From Gammaproteobacteria bacterium (lineage in GTDB: Bacteria > Pseudomonadota > Gammaproteobacteria > Xanthomonadales > Wenzhouxiangellaceae), in assembly GCA_021772975.1 (NCBI GenBank), contig JAJFKY010000001.1, positions 268,911 through 332,910 on the forward strand: DNA of 64,000 bases, given 5' to 3'. The translations under genes were made by a program, and so were the position numbers. Below, in pieces: positions 20,081-28,728 of the stretch (within the stretch, counting starts at the first letter, position 1; each line of letters opens with the position of its first letter). Below the pieces are notes generated by a model. The model had not been told where the DNA came from and did no database searches. It saw only the letters and a program-made list of their open reading frames with translations.

Positions 20081-21117
20081 AGCGGTTCCCGTGCAGCGGT
20101 TGATTGATCAGGTTGCTCAGCCACGGACTGATCCGCCTGCGCATGCAATAATCGGCGCAGCAGAATCAGTGCCGCGATCACACTCATCATGGCGGCCGGA
20201 ATCCAGGTTATCAATCCACCCAGTTGCTGGTCGGTCAGCGGGCTGATCGGCCAGGCCCGGCCACACACCGCATACACATCAAACAACACCTGGCGGCTGA
20301 AAAACAAACGCGCACCGATAATGATCTGCGGCACCATAATCGCCGCCAGCAGCAGCATGCGCACGCCATAACTGAGTTGGGGGGTGATACGATCGCGGGC
20401 AGAGGCAAGCGCCCACTTCTCATCGGCATTCGTTGCCAGGCGGTCCAGAGGTGAGGACCGGTTGCTTTTGACGACCGAAGAGCGTGCAGGCAGTGTTTCT
20501 TCACTGTTGAGCACTCTGACCGAGTCAAAAGCAGATAGACCTTGCCTATCGCCTGCCGCAGCAGGATGCTGATGGGAAGTAGGCGCTAGCATCAGCCACC
20601 AGAACAGCAGTCCGTCCAGTGCCATCGACCAGTTCATCACCCAGTACAGCCGCTGGTTAAGCATGGCGTCGAAATGAATATCCGGGGTCAGCCAGAACGC
20701 GATCAAACCCACAAACAACAGACTGGCCAGAAACGGTTGCTGCAGAAACCGGTAAACAGCAATCCACCAACGGCCCAGCCAGTTTTGCCCTGCAAACCAG
20801 CGCTTCACACTGACCGGCATGCCAGCGGCCAGCACTGCCCCCGGGGCCGCCAGGGCAATCAGCAATGGCGCCAGATGATGCAATACCAGATGCTGGCCAC
20901 GATGGACAAAAAACATGTACTGCGACCAGTAATCGAAATGGGTCTGGGTCACCACATACATCAGCAGCACGCCCAGCACAAAGGCAGAACCCCGCCAGAA
21001 TCCCGGCTGTACACCACGCCGCAAGCCCCGCACGAAGATCAGCAACACACCCCAGCAGCTGACCTGAACCAGCCAGGAAAACTCCCACGGAGTGAAAAAT
21101 TGGATCAGGGTTTGCAT
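20077..21117 (-). CDS. CtaG-like (caa3-type) cytochrome oxidase assembly protein with an internal insertion
   Basis: A 346-residue membrane protein. The N-terminal THFDYWSQYMFFVHRGQHLVLHH, followed by APLLIALAAPG, is diagnostic of caa3_CtaG family proteins (about 6-7 helices, His-rich, copper-linked). Members are usually near 270-300 residues. The extra length is a polar segment at residues about 182-243, between the helix ending FWWLMLAPT and the next helix at YGVRMLLLAAIM. That segment has no membrane character and contains the 69-bp imperfect palindrome at 20464-20532. It begins the operon with PCuAC and SCO. Confidence 0.88.
   Translation of the reverse strand: MQTLIQFFTPWEFSWLVQVSCWGVLLIFVRGLRRGVQPGFWRGSAFVLGVLLMYVVTQTHFDYWSQYMFFVHRGQHLVLHHLAPLLIALAAPGAVLAAGMPVSVKRWFAGQNWLGRWWIAVYRFLQQPFLASLLFVGLIAFWLTPDIHFDAMLNQRLYWVMNWSMALDGLLFWWLMLAPTSHQHPAAAGDRQGLSAFDSVRVLNSEETLPARSSVVKSNRSSPLDRLATNADEKWALASARDRITPQLSYGVRMLLLAAIMVPQIIIGARLFFSRQVLFDVYAVCGRAWPISPLTDQQLGGLITWIPAAMMSVIAALILLRRLLHAQADQSVAEQPDQSTAAREPL
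20464..20532. repeat. Imperfect palindrome inside the ctaG-like gene
   Basis: Outer arms GCTTTTGAC (20464-20472) and GTCAAAAGC (20524-20532) are exact reverse complements; a second pair CAGTG (20491-20495)/CACTG (20502-20506) forms the tip, with partly pairing flanks between. It keeps the reading frame and encodes part of the extra segment of the protein. Confidence 0.6.
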
Positions 21118-21431
21118 AACGTGACTGGATGATCTGGTTGACCGGTATTGCTCATTATATCCGGGATCGGATCATTACCGGATGCAGTGCCTGCCACAGA
21201 TTACAGTGTGCCGACAATCCACCTCTGTACGATACATCAGGAGCGGATTTCAACGATCTGCCGTGGCCGCTGCAAGTCACCGCAGCCCGGTATCCAGGTA
21301 AACCACGTTACAAACTTTGCCCGGGCACAATCAGACCTGCGGTCTGTCGGCGAACTTACCAAATGCAGTAAGATACTCCGTTGAATCATCAACCCACAAG
21401 CGCGTGCCAGCAGTAAAGCCCGCCAAAATCA
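21118..21431. other. Divergent intergenic region
   Basis: 314 bases between the divergent ctaG-like and DUF2490 genes. Several short open frames occur but none has recognisable sequence or a good ribosome-binding site. Probably promoters only; no specific element was recognised. Confidence 0.4.
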
Positions 21432-22178
21432 ATGAGCACAAATAGATTGAACATGAATCAACACTTATCTTTAAGCAGCTGGGTCAGCACGAAAGTTCGC
21501 ATCGGCTGTGTACTGGCCTGCCTGCTGGCCGGCTCGTTGCTGGCCCCGGTCAGTCAGGCGGATACGGTTTCGGACGGTCAGCTATGGTTGAACACCACTG
21601 GCATCGGCAAATTGGGCGACAACTGGCGGATCTGGCTGGAGGGGCAGGCGCGCTTTACCGATGATGCCGGTCGACTGGGGCAGAGTATTTTGCGTTCCGG
21701 GCTGGGCTATGCACTGAATGATAATCTCACGCTGTGGGCCGGACACGCCTACATTGTCACCGATACCGCGCCGGGCTCGGATGTGGATGAGCAGCGTTTC
21801 TGGCAGCAGGCCACCTGGACCATCGGACAACTGGGCAAAGGCACCTTAAGCGCACGCAGCCGGCTTGAACAGCGCTGGTTCAGCACCGGCGATGATACCG
21901 CCTGGCGTTTTCGGCAATTCCTGCGCTACACGCACCCCATATCAGCGGATTCGCGCTGGTATGCGGCCGTTACCGAGGAAGTTTTTATTGCTCTGAACAG
22001 TACTGATTCAGGTATTGATTCAGGTTTCGATCAAAACCGACTGTTTGTCGGAGTGGGCTATGCCGCCAGCAAGGGCATTAATCTGGAAGCCGGCTATCTG
22101 AACCAGTATATCAATACCAGCACCAGTGTTAATGCGTTCAACCATATCCTGTCACTGAGTATGTTTGCCCGCTTTTAA
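21432..22178 (+). CDS. DUF2490 outer membrane protein
   Basis: A 248-residue protein with a long N-terminal region and signal (hydrophobic stretch VLACLLAGSLLAPVSQA). DUF2490 features are clear: DGQLWLNTTGIGKLGDNWRIWLEGQARF, repeated amphipathic strands, RSRLEQRWF and RFRQFLRYTHP, ending in ILSLSMFARF with a terminal Phe. It should form an outer membrane beta-barrel; function unknown. ATG 1432-type alternatives exist within the first seven codons (second ATG at 21453), which would shorten the N-region to a more typical signal peptide. Confidence 0.85.
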   Translation: MSTNRLNMNQHLSLSSWVSTKVRIGCVLACLLAGSLLAPVSQADTVSDGQLWLNTTGIGKLGDNWRIWLEGQARFTDDAGRLGQSILRSGLGYALNDNLTLWAGHAYIVTDTAPGSDVDEQRFWQQATWTIGQLGKGTLSARSRLEQRWFSTGDDTAWRFRQFLRYTHPISADSRWYAAVTEEVFIALNSTDSGIDSGFDQNRLFVGVGYAASKGINLEAGYLNQYINTSTSVNAFNHILSLSMFARF

Positions 22179-22247
22179 GGCCTGCCGGCAGGTGGTTTAT
22201 GATAATCAGCATATAACGGGGTGAATTAACAGCGCCAATGGATCGGG

Positions 22248-22503
22248 GTGTTACAGGATAAAGAGACAATAAAAACCTGGCACCAGGACAGGGGATTCGG
22301 ATTTATCAAGCCGGACGCCGGAGACAAGGATGTGTTTGTTCACATTCGTGATTTTGGCAACATTGAGCGGATTCCCCGGATCGGCGATAGAGATGGCATC
22401 CCGTGTGAAGATCAATGGTGCGGTAAAAAAGCATATCGCGATTGGCAGGCAGGACTTGATAAGGGCCTGGGAATGTAAAACTCGCTACCACTATGCGCGA
22501 TAA
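22248..22503 (+). pseudogene. Cold-shock-domain protein, apparently frameshifted
   Basis: From GTG 22248 the frame gives KTWHQDRGFGFIKPDAGDKD and VFVHIRDFG, the RNP1 and RNP2 motifs of a cold-shock domain. After about 22385 this frame loses domain character (GIPCEDQWCGKKAYRD, stop 22478). The +1 frame picks up the expected fifth strand, RVKINGAVKKHIAIG, and runs to a stop at 22501-22503. One indel near 22380-22395 would restore a roughly 84-residue protein. Either a real frameshift mutation or a sequencing error. Such domains bind single-stranded RNA or DNA. Confidence 0.6.
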
Positions 22504-22572
22504 CTGTCTCTAATCTAATCTTCTATGCTGGGTTTGAAGATGCTACGGTAATTATTCTTTCTGCGGCGTAGT

Positions 22573-23157
22573 TCAATCAGTCAACGGCTGATGCTCACGC
22601 TGGTGGGCCGCCATATCAATCCCTATTTTCAATACCACCAACACCACCAGTGCCAGTAGTGGCTGCCCCAGAGCCTGTGCGATCAGACCGCCAACCAGGA
22701 CGGTGACATGCAATATCATGACCCTTGCATAAGGTTTGCTCATCAGCTTTTCGGGACTCAGGCGGCGGTATTCTCCGGCAAGATAGTAGTTGCTGACCAG
22801 CGATACCAGGTGACTGCCCAACAGCAGCAAGCCCGGCAGCAGCAAGCCAAAATGCTCGATGATGAAAGGCACCATCCGAGGAGAAAAATCCACCCCATCC
22901 GGCAATGACTGATGACCAAACAGACTGATAATAATGGCGCCATGAGCCAATGTGAAAATGCCGTAATGTACAGTAAAAAATGCTGAAACAAACAGCCTGC
23001 GGGGTATTCCCTTCAACCCACCCTGCGCGCAACTGAGTATTTTGATGATATTCAGCACCCCGATAATCACATTTTCCAGCCAGAACAGCAGCAATACCTG
23101 CACCAGGGTCCATTGACCGATCATCACCAGATACAATGGCAGCAGATTGGCCGCCAC
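22573..23157 (-). CDS. DUF6498 membrane protein
   Basis: A protein of at least 194 residues with about six helices, containing LLLFWLENVIIGVLNIIK, FTVHYGIFTLAHG and the polar YYLAGEYRRLSPEKLMSKPYAR stretch, as in DUF6498 proteins. Function unknown. The annotated GTG at 23157 probably misses the true N-terminus: the frame stays open and family-like upstream (KAFHGWQFSNIVRTPSALAL) to about 23220, but has no ATG, GTG or TTG there. Either a rare start (ATC/ATT) is used or the 5' end is damaged. That extension overlaps the first bases of the divergent FkbM gene. Confidence 0.72.
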   Translation of the reverse strand: MAANLLPLYLVMIGQWTLVQVLLLFWLENVIIGVLNIIKILSCAQGGLKGIPRRLFVSAFFTVHYGIFTLAHGAIIISLFGHQSLPDGVDFSPRMVPFIIEHFGLLLPGLLLLGSHLVSLVSNYYLAGEYRRLSPEKLMSKPYARVMILHVTVLVGGLIAQALGQPLLALVVLVVLKIGIDMAAHQREHQPLTD

Positions 23158-23218
23158 CAGGGCCAGCGCCGAAGGTGTCCGGACAATGTTTGAGAATTGC
23201 CAACCGTGAAATGCTTTG

Positions 23219-24034
23219 ATGATTAACCGCCTGAAAAACCGTCTGATTCACGCCAGCTTGCGGATTATACCGGTTCGCTGGCAGCACCTGCGCTGGCAAC
23301 TGACCAGCCGCGAACCTCACGAAGCCGATATCCATCTGTTCGGGCAACTGCGCGGACTGACCGGCACGGTCCTGGATCTGGGCGCTAACTACGGTCAGTT
23401 TGCGCTGTCGGTTTTCTGCGTTAATGACAGCTTGAAGGTTGAATCATGGGAACCCAACCCGCAGCTGCGCTGGGCGTTGCGATTCATAAAGTGCCTGCAC
23501 CCATGGCGGTTCCGGTTCCGGTTACTGGGCGCTGGTAACGAATCGGGCTCCGCGACTTTACATGTGCCGTTCACATCCGGTGATCGCCAGCCACCGGACC
23601 TGACCACCAATGCTTCCATGGATATGGATGAATTTGAAAAGGATTATGTGCAGCAGCGGTTACACGATTACAGCGGTGAGCAGGGTTATGAATTCCAGCC
23701 GGTTGCCGTCACGATTACCACCGTTGATCAGCAGCAACTGACTCCGCTGGCGATCAAAATTGATGTTGAAGGCTGGGAACTGCAGGCACTGCAGGGCATG
23801 CGCGCTACCTTGCAGCAATATCATCCACTGTTAATGATAGAGGTCAATAACCACAGGCGCTGGTATCCCTGGTTGAGAGAGCTGGGTTATCACACCTTTA
23901 TTTATCACCAGCAACCACCCGCGCTGGAGCTGGTAGACGGCTATACGCCCCACCTGAACGTATTCTGCCTGCACCCGCAGTCGCCCCCGCCATTGCTGCA
24001 ATGCCTGCGGCCACTGTTACCGGAAGGCTGGTAA
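23219..24034 (+). CDS. FkbM family methyltransferase
   Basis: A 271-residue SAM-dependent methyltransferase. Motif I is VLDLGANYGQFAL, the acidic second-strand residue lies in ESWEPNP, and the FkbM hallmark PLAIKIDVEGWELQALQGM is intact. FkbM enzymes O-methylate sugars or other small molecules; the substrate is unknown. ATG 23219 is preferred over the TTG one codon before. It starts almost on top of the divergent DUF6498 gene, leaving no room for separate promoters. Confidence 0.87.
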   Translation: MINRLKNRLIHASLRIIPVRWQHLRWQLTSREPHEADIHLFGQLRGLTGTVLDLGANYGQFALSVFCVNDSLKVESWEPNPQLRWALRFIKCLHPWRFRFRLLGAGNESGSATLHVPFTSGDRQPPDLTTNASMDMDEFEKDYVQQRLHDYSGEQGYEFQPVAVTITTVDQQQLTPLAIKIDVEGWELQALQGMRATLQQYHPLLMIEVNNHRRWYPWLRELGYHTFIYHQQPPALELVDGYTPHLNVFCLHPQSPPPLLQCLRPLLPEGW

Positions 24035-24147
24035 ACCTGCGTTGACTAATGGCTCACCTGGCAATGCTGCTGTACCGCTGAGGCAAACAGCGATCAGACT
24101 CCATCACAGAACGCAGCCGGTACTGTCGGCTGCGCTGCTGGATAGAC

Positions 24148-24714
24148 TTATGTCTGGCTGCCGCAGCGCAACCAGGTATACGTCCGGCGCTGTTTCCATT
24201 CGCCATCTTCCCAGTCCAATGAGGTCGTAATAAAGCTTTCACCGGCTTCTTCAAGATCATGCCGGGTTTTCCAGGTACGACCATCGGGTAGTGAGAAAAC
24301 CTGTTCCTGCACAAACCTGCCAGCAGCCACCTGCCACATCGAACCATCGCCAACGATGCCATTGCGGCCTAACTGCAAGACCACGGCCTGACCCTGGTTG
24401 CCATCCCAGTAACTGATGAAATCCCAGAAATCCGCGGACATCTGATCACCGGTTTGTCCGTACAGACGGCCTTTGAGATGAGTCGTCCCGCCGATTCCCG
24501 CTTGCCAGTGATTGTAGTAAGTATCAAATAGCTCATCATCTGATTGGTATTCGGCATTGCTGGTTTGCCAGCAACCGCTGCCCTGACTAAGAAAATCCAT
24601 ATGCGCGCTCAGCCATTCCGGCGGCTCTTGGGGTTTGTCGGCTTCGGTCTGTGACCAGGCAGTGCCCGACAGCAGTATGATCAGGCTTAAAATCCATGTT
24701 TTACGTATCTGCAT
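24148..24714 (-). CDS. Exported protein of unknown function
   Basis: A 188-residue protein with a clean signal peptide (MQIRKTWILSLIILLSGTAWS|QTE). The mature part has many Trp and Gly residues (GSGCWQTSN, TYYNHWQAGIGG, FWDFISYWDG, RTWKTRHDLEEAG), suggesting a small beta-sandwich or lipocalin-like shell, and two cysteines that may pair. Start 24714 is chosen because GGAG lies six bases upstream; two upstream Met codons belong to the untranslated leader. I do not recognise the family. Confidence 0.65.
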   Translation of the reverse strand: MQIRKTWILSLIILLSGTAWSQTEADKPQEPPEWLSAHMDFLSQGSGCWQTSNAEYQSDDELFDTYYNHWQAGIGGTTHLKGRLYGQTGDQMSADFWDFISYWDGNQGQAVVLQLGRNGIVGDGSMWQVAAGRFVQEQVFSLPDGRTWKTRHDLEEAGESFITTSLDWEDGEWKQRRTYTWLRCGSQT

Positions 24715-25042
24715 ATTCAACTCCATCACTTTGCCTCATCTGCCCGCCAGCTGCTTGCCTGCTGTCTTTGTAACATGCCGACGGTAGAAATAAATCACTG
24801 GACTGACTGGTTACGATCAGTACCCGGCTGGCCGGGTTGAACGGCTTGGATGAAGTGCGCATTGCCTGAGGACTGCCCTGTACGCGGCACGCGGCCGCCA
24901 GTCTCTGACCGGCAGGCTGACTGTTTTCCTACAGACACCCGCTTTCAGTAGAGGTAGATTCAAGTCTGAGGAAAAATTATCGTAAATACAGCTACTGCTT
25001 AACTGTAGATGCGATTAAGCATTGAATTGAAGGGTACTCTGA
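24715..25042 (+). other. Intergenic region, no gene seen
   Basis: About 330 bases between divergent genes. No coding frame, repeat or RNA structure stands out. The last 60 bases (AT-rich, 24970-25040) are the likely promoter of the following small gene. Confidence 0.4.
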
Positions 25043-25393
25043 ATGTTACTGGAAAAAATCTGGCTGGGCGTCTCCAACCGACGATACCGATTTCAGATTT
25101 ATCCGGGCAACTCCAGCTGGCCTTACTGGAGCGGCATTTACATGCTTTGTAGCCAGACCGAACTGGATTGGAATGTGCACTACATCAATGCCTGTAATAA
25201 TCTGCATACGGCATTAACGCCAGGCCGCAACCTGCTGACTCATTCCAGCGCGCTGTGCGCCAGTCATGTGCATATTTTATTGTGCTCAGACTCCCTGCAG
25301 AAACAAAATATTACAATTGACCTGATCACTGCATTACGGCCCTGCTTTAATCGTAACAGGGGCATGAGCGATGCTCTTTTTAAGGTTGCCTGA
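25043..25393 (+). CDS. Small degenerate GIY-YIG-like protein, copy 1
   Basis: A 116-residue protein. After an N-terminal YRFQIYPGNSSWPYWSG, the motif sequence GIYMLC, then WNVHYINACNNLHTAL, ASHVHILLC and IDLITALRPCFN follows the order of compact GIY-YIG domain proteins (G-[IV]-Y, Y-I-G, helix with catalytic Arg, H-x-H/LL strand, Glu before DLI, terminal P-x-x-N). The Gly of YIG is Asn, the helix Arg is His and the Glu is Ile, so it is probably inactive as a nuclease. A paralogue sits 385 bp downstream. Function unknown. Confidence 0.55.
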   Translation: MLLEKIWLGVSNRRYRFQIYPGNSSWPYWSGIYMLCSQTELDWNVHYINACNNLHTALTPGRNLLTHSSALCASHVHILLCSDSLQKQNITIDLITALRPCFNRNRGMSDALFKVA

Positions 25394-25556
25394 GCAGCGA
25401 AAACTTTGCATCAATTGAATAAACAGCATGTTCCAGGCGGTTATCCGCTAGCTTGCCAGCATCCTCAATCAGAACATTAGCATAAATTTTGCATAATGCT
25501 CCGTCACTGCCAGTCCGCAAATCCGGCGCTGTTTAAAGCCGGCATTTAAAATCCTC

Positions 25557-25588
25557 TATTTCGCATTAACTTAAGTTAATGTGAAATA
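25557..25588. repeat. 32-bp near-perfect palindrome between the two paralogues
   Basis: Arms 25557-25572 and 25573-25588 match with one G:T position, including an 18-bp perfect core CATTAACTT/AAGTTAATG. It lies about 190 bp upstream of the second paralogue. Candidate operator or terminator; it has no T-run. Confidence 0.55.
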
Positions 25589-25777
25589 TTAATTGACCCG
25601 TTAAGCTGACCGATCATAGCCTGTCATAAGGATTTTTTTGGCCAGGCTGACCAATTACAGCACCCTGCGGTAGGGAAGCCGTCAGTGACTGCAAAAAGGG
25701 CATTAACTCATAAATTATTCGTGGGTCAGGCCTATGCGGTTATCTGTAGAACAGGTGATATTAACATGAGATAGTTT

Positions 25778-26128
25778 ATGCAACTTGAACACACCTGGCG
25801 TGGGATATCCGGCCACCGCTATCATTTTCAGATATACCGAAACCCATCCGAGTGGCCTTACTGGGGCGGAGTATACCTGCTGTGTCGGCAAACCCAGACA
25901 GGCTGGAAAGCCCATTGCATTGGTGAGTGCGATAATCTCCGAACAACGCTCAACTCACATCTGCAAACCACGCCGCACTCCAATATTGCACACACCAATC
26001 AAGTACATTTTCTCTTGAGCTCGGAAGCTGCTAAAAGAAAACGCATTACTGCAGACCTGATAGTGACACTGGAGACACGCTGCTATCAAAGCCTGACTGT
26101 TCCGGAACAACTGATTCAAGTCGCCTGA
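25778..26128 (+). CDS. Small degenerate GIY-YIG-like protein, copy 2
   Basis: A 116-residue paralogue of the preceding gene, identical in length and colinear: SEWPYWGGVYLLC, WKAHCIGECDNLRTTL, NQVHFLLS, ITADLIVTLETRCYQ. Here the IG of the second motif and an Arg in the following helix (NLR) are kept, but the catalytic Glu before DLI is Thr/Ala. It is therefore closer to the ancestral motif than copy 1 but still lacks the metal ligand. The 5' ribosome-binding region is weak (ATGAGATAGTTT). Role unknown; DNA or RNA binding is a reasonable guess. Confidence 0.55.
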   Translation: MQLEHTWRGISGHRYHFQIYRNPSEWPYWGGVYLLCRQTQTGWKAHCIGECDNLRTTLNSHLQTTPHSNIAHTNQVHFLLSSEAAKRKRITADLIVTLETRCYQSLTVPEQLIQVA

Positions 26129-26238
26129 AAAGTTATCTCACAAGCCAGCTGGAAGATAACAGCTTAAACTGAACGAACAAGGCTGCGAAAGAAGCCCCTG
26201 CTCTGCGATAGTAGCTTGCAGAGCAACTCGAGCAGCAC

Positions 26239-26787
26239 TCAGTGATCGGCCAGATACTCAACCCCTCGAACATCGGTGAGCAGCGTTAAATCAAGCTCGG
26301 GAGCATCCGGGGCAGCGTGCAACACCGAAACGTCCCCGGTACTCTCCATCACCACTGCGCGTATCTGGCGGGTATGCGTAACATTGGCCTCACGTAATTT
26401 AGCCTGCAGATCCTGCACCGTGATGTGTGCCCGCTTCAGGTTATCGTGCAGCATGCTGTCACCGGCCATCAATAACAGCGGCTGATTATCAACGATTGCA
26501 CTGATGAAAGAGTACCGTCTTAAAACCGACACTACCAGTTGAATAGCAAACAATGCAGCTAACGCGCTGACCGCATGCATCAGGGATGGCTGCTCGCTTA
26601 ACAGAACACTTGCCAGCACACTGCCAAAACTGACGGTGATGGCAAAATCAAAACCGGATATTTTTGAGAAACTGCGTAATCCGATTATCCTCGTCAATAC
26701 AATCAAGGCAACATAAACACCAACAGCTTTTAATATAACCATCAGCACGGTACTGCCACTGGTGGAAATCCAGCTCCAATCCATCAT
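26239..26787 (-). CDS. DUF421/YetF-like membrane protein
   Basis: A 182-residue protein with three N-terminal helices, the conserved LTRIIGLRSFSKISGFDFAITVSFGSVLAS, and a cytoplasmic C-terminal domain containing NLKRAHITVQDLQAKLREANV. This is the DUF421 (YetF/YcaP) architecture. Family function is poorly known; links to stress and germination have been reported in other bacteria. ATG 26787 or 26784 follows a GAGAGAG ribosome-binding site. Confidence 0.87.
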   Translation of the reverse strand: MMDWSWISTSGSTVLMVILKAVGVYVALIVLTRIIGLRSFSKISGFDFAITVSFGSVLASVLLSEQPSLMHAVSALAALFAIQLVVSVLRRYSFISAIVDNQPLLLMAGDSMLHDNLKRAHITVQDLQAKLREANVTHTRQIRAVVMESTGDVSVLHAAPDAPELDLTLLTDVRGVEYLADH

Positions 26788-27078
26788 CAACTCTCTCAGC
26801 CTGATATGCTTTGTGAATTATAAAATAATAACATGTCGGCAATCCCGGCAAATCAGAGATTCTTAATATATTTACTGATATCAGATGACGATAATTTCAT
26901 TGCCTGTCTTAACCTGTGTTAATGCGACATCTCGCAGCTGCATTTATACTTTCACCTAAGCTTAAAGCCTGTGCCTGTCATGGCGTCTGCAATTAACGCA
27001 GGCGCTGGCAGCAATAATTTTTCAAGTACAGATTTTAGACCATCGACTATTCATACAAAATTTACCGGAGTCACTAAT

Positions 27079-27405
27079 ATGCAACTTTCCAGCAGTTCAC
27101 TGATTGGTACCGAAGTACGCAATGCCCAGGGCGATGATCTTGGCAAAGTAGAAGACCTGATGGTTAACACCCTCACCGCCGAAGTGACCTACGCAGTGCT
27201 TTCCTTCGGTGGCTTTTTAGGCCTCGGTGACAAGCTGTTTGCGGTGCCTTTACAGGCCATGCAGGTAAATACTGAAGACGAAACCCTGATCCTTAATGAA
27301 AGCAAGGAACGTTTAGAGAATGCGCCTGGTTTTGACAAGGATAACTGGCCCAGCGCCGCGGATGATAAGTGGCATCATCAGGTTCGAATCTATTACAGTA
27401 TCTGA
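27079..27405 (+). CDS. PRC-barrel domain protein
   Basis: A 108-residue protein with a PRC-barrel fold: LIGTEVRNAQGDDLGKVEDLMVN, AVLSFGGFLGLGDKLFAVP and a C-terminal acidic, Trp-containing tail (DNWPSAADDKW). Start 27079 is chosen because CGGAG lies 8 bases before it; the open frame extends 36 codons further without any domain sense. PRC-barrels occur in photosynthetic reaction centres, RimM and many small stress-linked cytoplasmic proteins like this one. Specific role unknown. Confidence 0.85.
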   Translation: MQLSSSSLIGTEVRNAQGDDLGKVEDLMVNTLTAEVTYAVLSFGGFLGLGDKLFAVPLQAMQVNTEDETLILNESKERLENAPGFDKDNWPSAADDKWHHQVRIYYSI

Positions 27406-27542
27406 AGCAGACAGCATACCGTTATTAAGCGCAAATCCGCGGTCGGATTCAATTACAGCGTTGGTTCACCTGAATCAATCTTCTTCTCCTACCGCAACCC
27501 CCAGGTCCCGGCAAATACTGCCGGGATCAATGCCAGTAGCCA

Positions 27543-28283
27543 CTATCCTGAAGCTGCGCCCCTCAGCCAGGACACATCCATCTGCAGATAAGCCAGATTG
27601 AAACCGGCCATTTCACGCAGTGCCGCGTCATCCAGCAGTTCAATGACACCGCCGCGTTTGCGCACCAGTCGCTCTGCCTTCAGGTAAGCCATGGACCGGC
27701 TGACATGTACGGATGTCATACCTAAGGTATCGCCGATTGCGCGTTGTGTCATGGGCAACCGGAATGAATTCTGCAGTTCCTGGTTGGTGATTTTCAGGCG
27801 CACCTGAAGCTCCAGCAGAAAATGGGCGATTTTCTCCGTCGCCGAGCGCCTGCCCAGATTAATGACCCGCTCGGTAAGCGTCGCCTGTTCCCGGGCGAGA
27901 ATCAAAAAGAACAGATCCGTTAAACGCTTTGATTGCTCGAATAGTTTGGTAATATCGGTTTTAGGAAATGGACACAGCACCGCATCAGTCAAGGTAGAGT
28001 ATGTACACAAGCCCGACTGGTAAGCTATCTCACGCAAGCCCAGTATCTGCCCGGGCAGGAATACGTCGATGATCTGACGCTGGCCATCCGGCAGATTCTG
28101 CTCGGCGATAGCCCAGCCCGATTTCAGGGTGAAAAAATTATTGGTGGGCTTGCCGATATCACGAATGACTGATTTGGCTGAAATCCGCCGCTCGTTTTTT
28201 TCCAGCGACTCGAGCAACTTGATTTCATCATCAGAAAGCGCGGCGTAATGGGAAAACTGACCGACAATACAACTACCTGACAT
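27543..28283 (-). CDS. Crp/Fnr family transcription regulator (no Fe-S motif)
   Basis: A 246-residue regulator: cyclic-nucleotide-like domain with KSGWAIAEQNLPDGQRQIIDVFLPGQILG, then a winged helix RLPMTQRAIGDTLGMTSVHVSRSMAYLK. The recognition helix lacks the Glu of FNR (SVHVSR instead of ETVSR), and there is no N-terminal cysteine cluster, so it is not an FNR orthologue. It resembles the group of Crp-like proteins with unknown ligands. The gene stands between the PRC-barrel gene (convergent) and a small membrane-protein gene. Confidence 0.85.
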   Translation of the reverse strand: MSGSCIVGQFSHYAALSDDEIKLLESLEKNERRISAKSVIRDIGKPTNNFFTLKSGWAIAEQNLPDGQRQIIDVFLPGQILGLREIAYQSGLCTYSTLTDAVLCPFPKTDITKLFEQSKRLTDLFFLILAREQATLTERVINLGRRSATEKIAHFLLELQVRLKITNQELQNSFRLPMTQRAIGDTLGMTSVHVSRSMAYLKAERLVRKRGGVIELLDDAALREMAGFNLAYLQMDVSWLRGAASG

Positions 28284-28482
28284 CACCAGCCTCCGGGAAA
28301 TTAGCCATCTGTTTCAGTATCATAATGGCGCCACGGGAATTGGACAACACGCAGCGGTTTACAACCTGAACAGCCGTGCTGTTGAAGTCTGTCGACGGCT
28401 CGGCTATCCGAGCCGGTTTTATCAGTCTATGAAAATGGCGGTGATCAATCGATCACCGGCCCGCAGGTTTCTGTCACCTGCG

Positions 28483-28650
28483 TCACTTCGGTCCGGCCAG
28501 CCACCATATAATCAACCCGATAACCGGTAACACCAATATCACTATCGTCCACAAAAGCTTGGTACCGGTGGTGGCGCCGCTGCCCAATATCTTGACTATC
28601 GCCATAATATCAAGCACCAGAATAATTAATCCCAGTAAACCATATTCCAT
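28483..28650 (-). CDS. Small PLDc_N-type membrane protein
   Basis: A 55-residue two-helix protein, MEYGLLGLIILVLDIMAIVK then KLLWTIVILVLPVIGLIIWWLAG. That layout is the N-terminal domain of cardiolipin synthases (PLDc_N), which also occurs as stand-alone small membrane proteins. Start 28650 has AGGA upstream. Role unknown; a membrane stress function is often guessed. Confidence 0.8.
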   Translation of the reverse strand: MEYGLLGLIILVLDIMAIVKILGSGATTGTKLLWTIVILVLPVIGLIIWWLAGPK

Positions 28651-28728
28651 TGTTTTTCCTGTATCAGCCGAAGAAATTTTATACCTGACTGTGCATACTA
28701 AGCTGTCGGACAATAGTGCACATATAAC

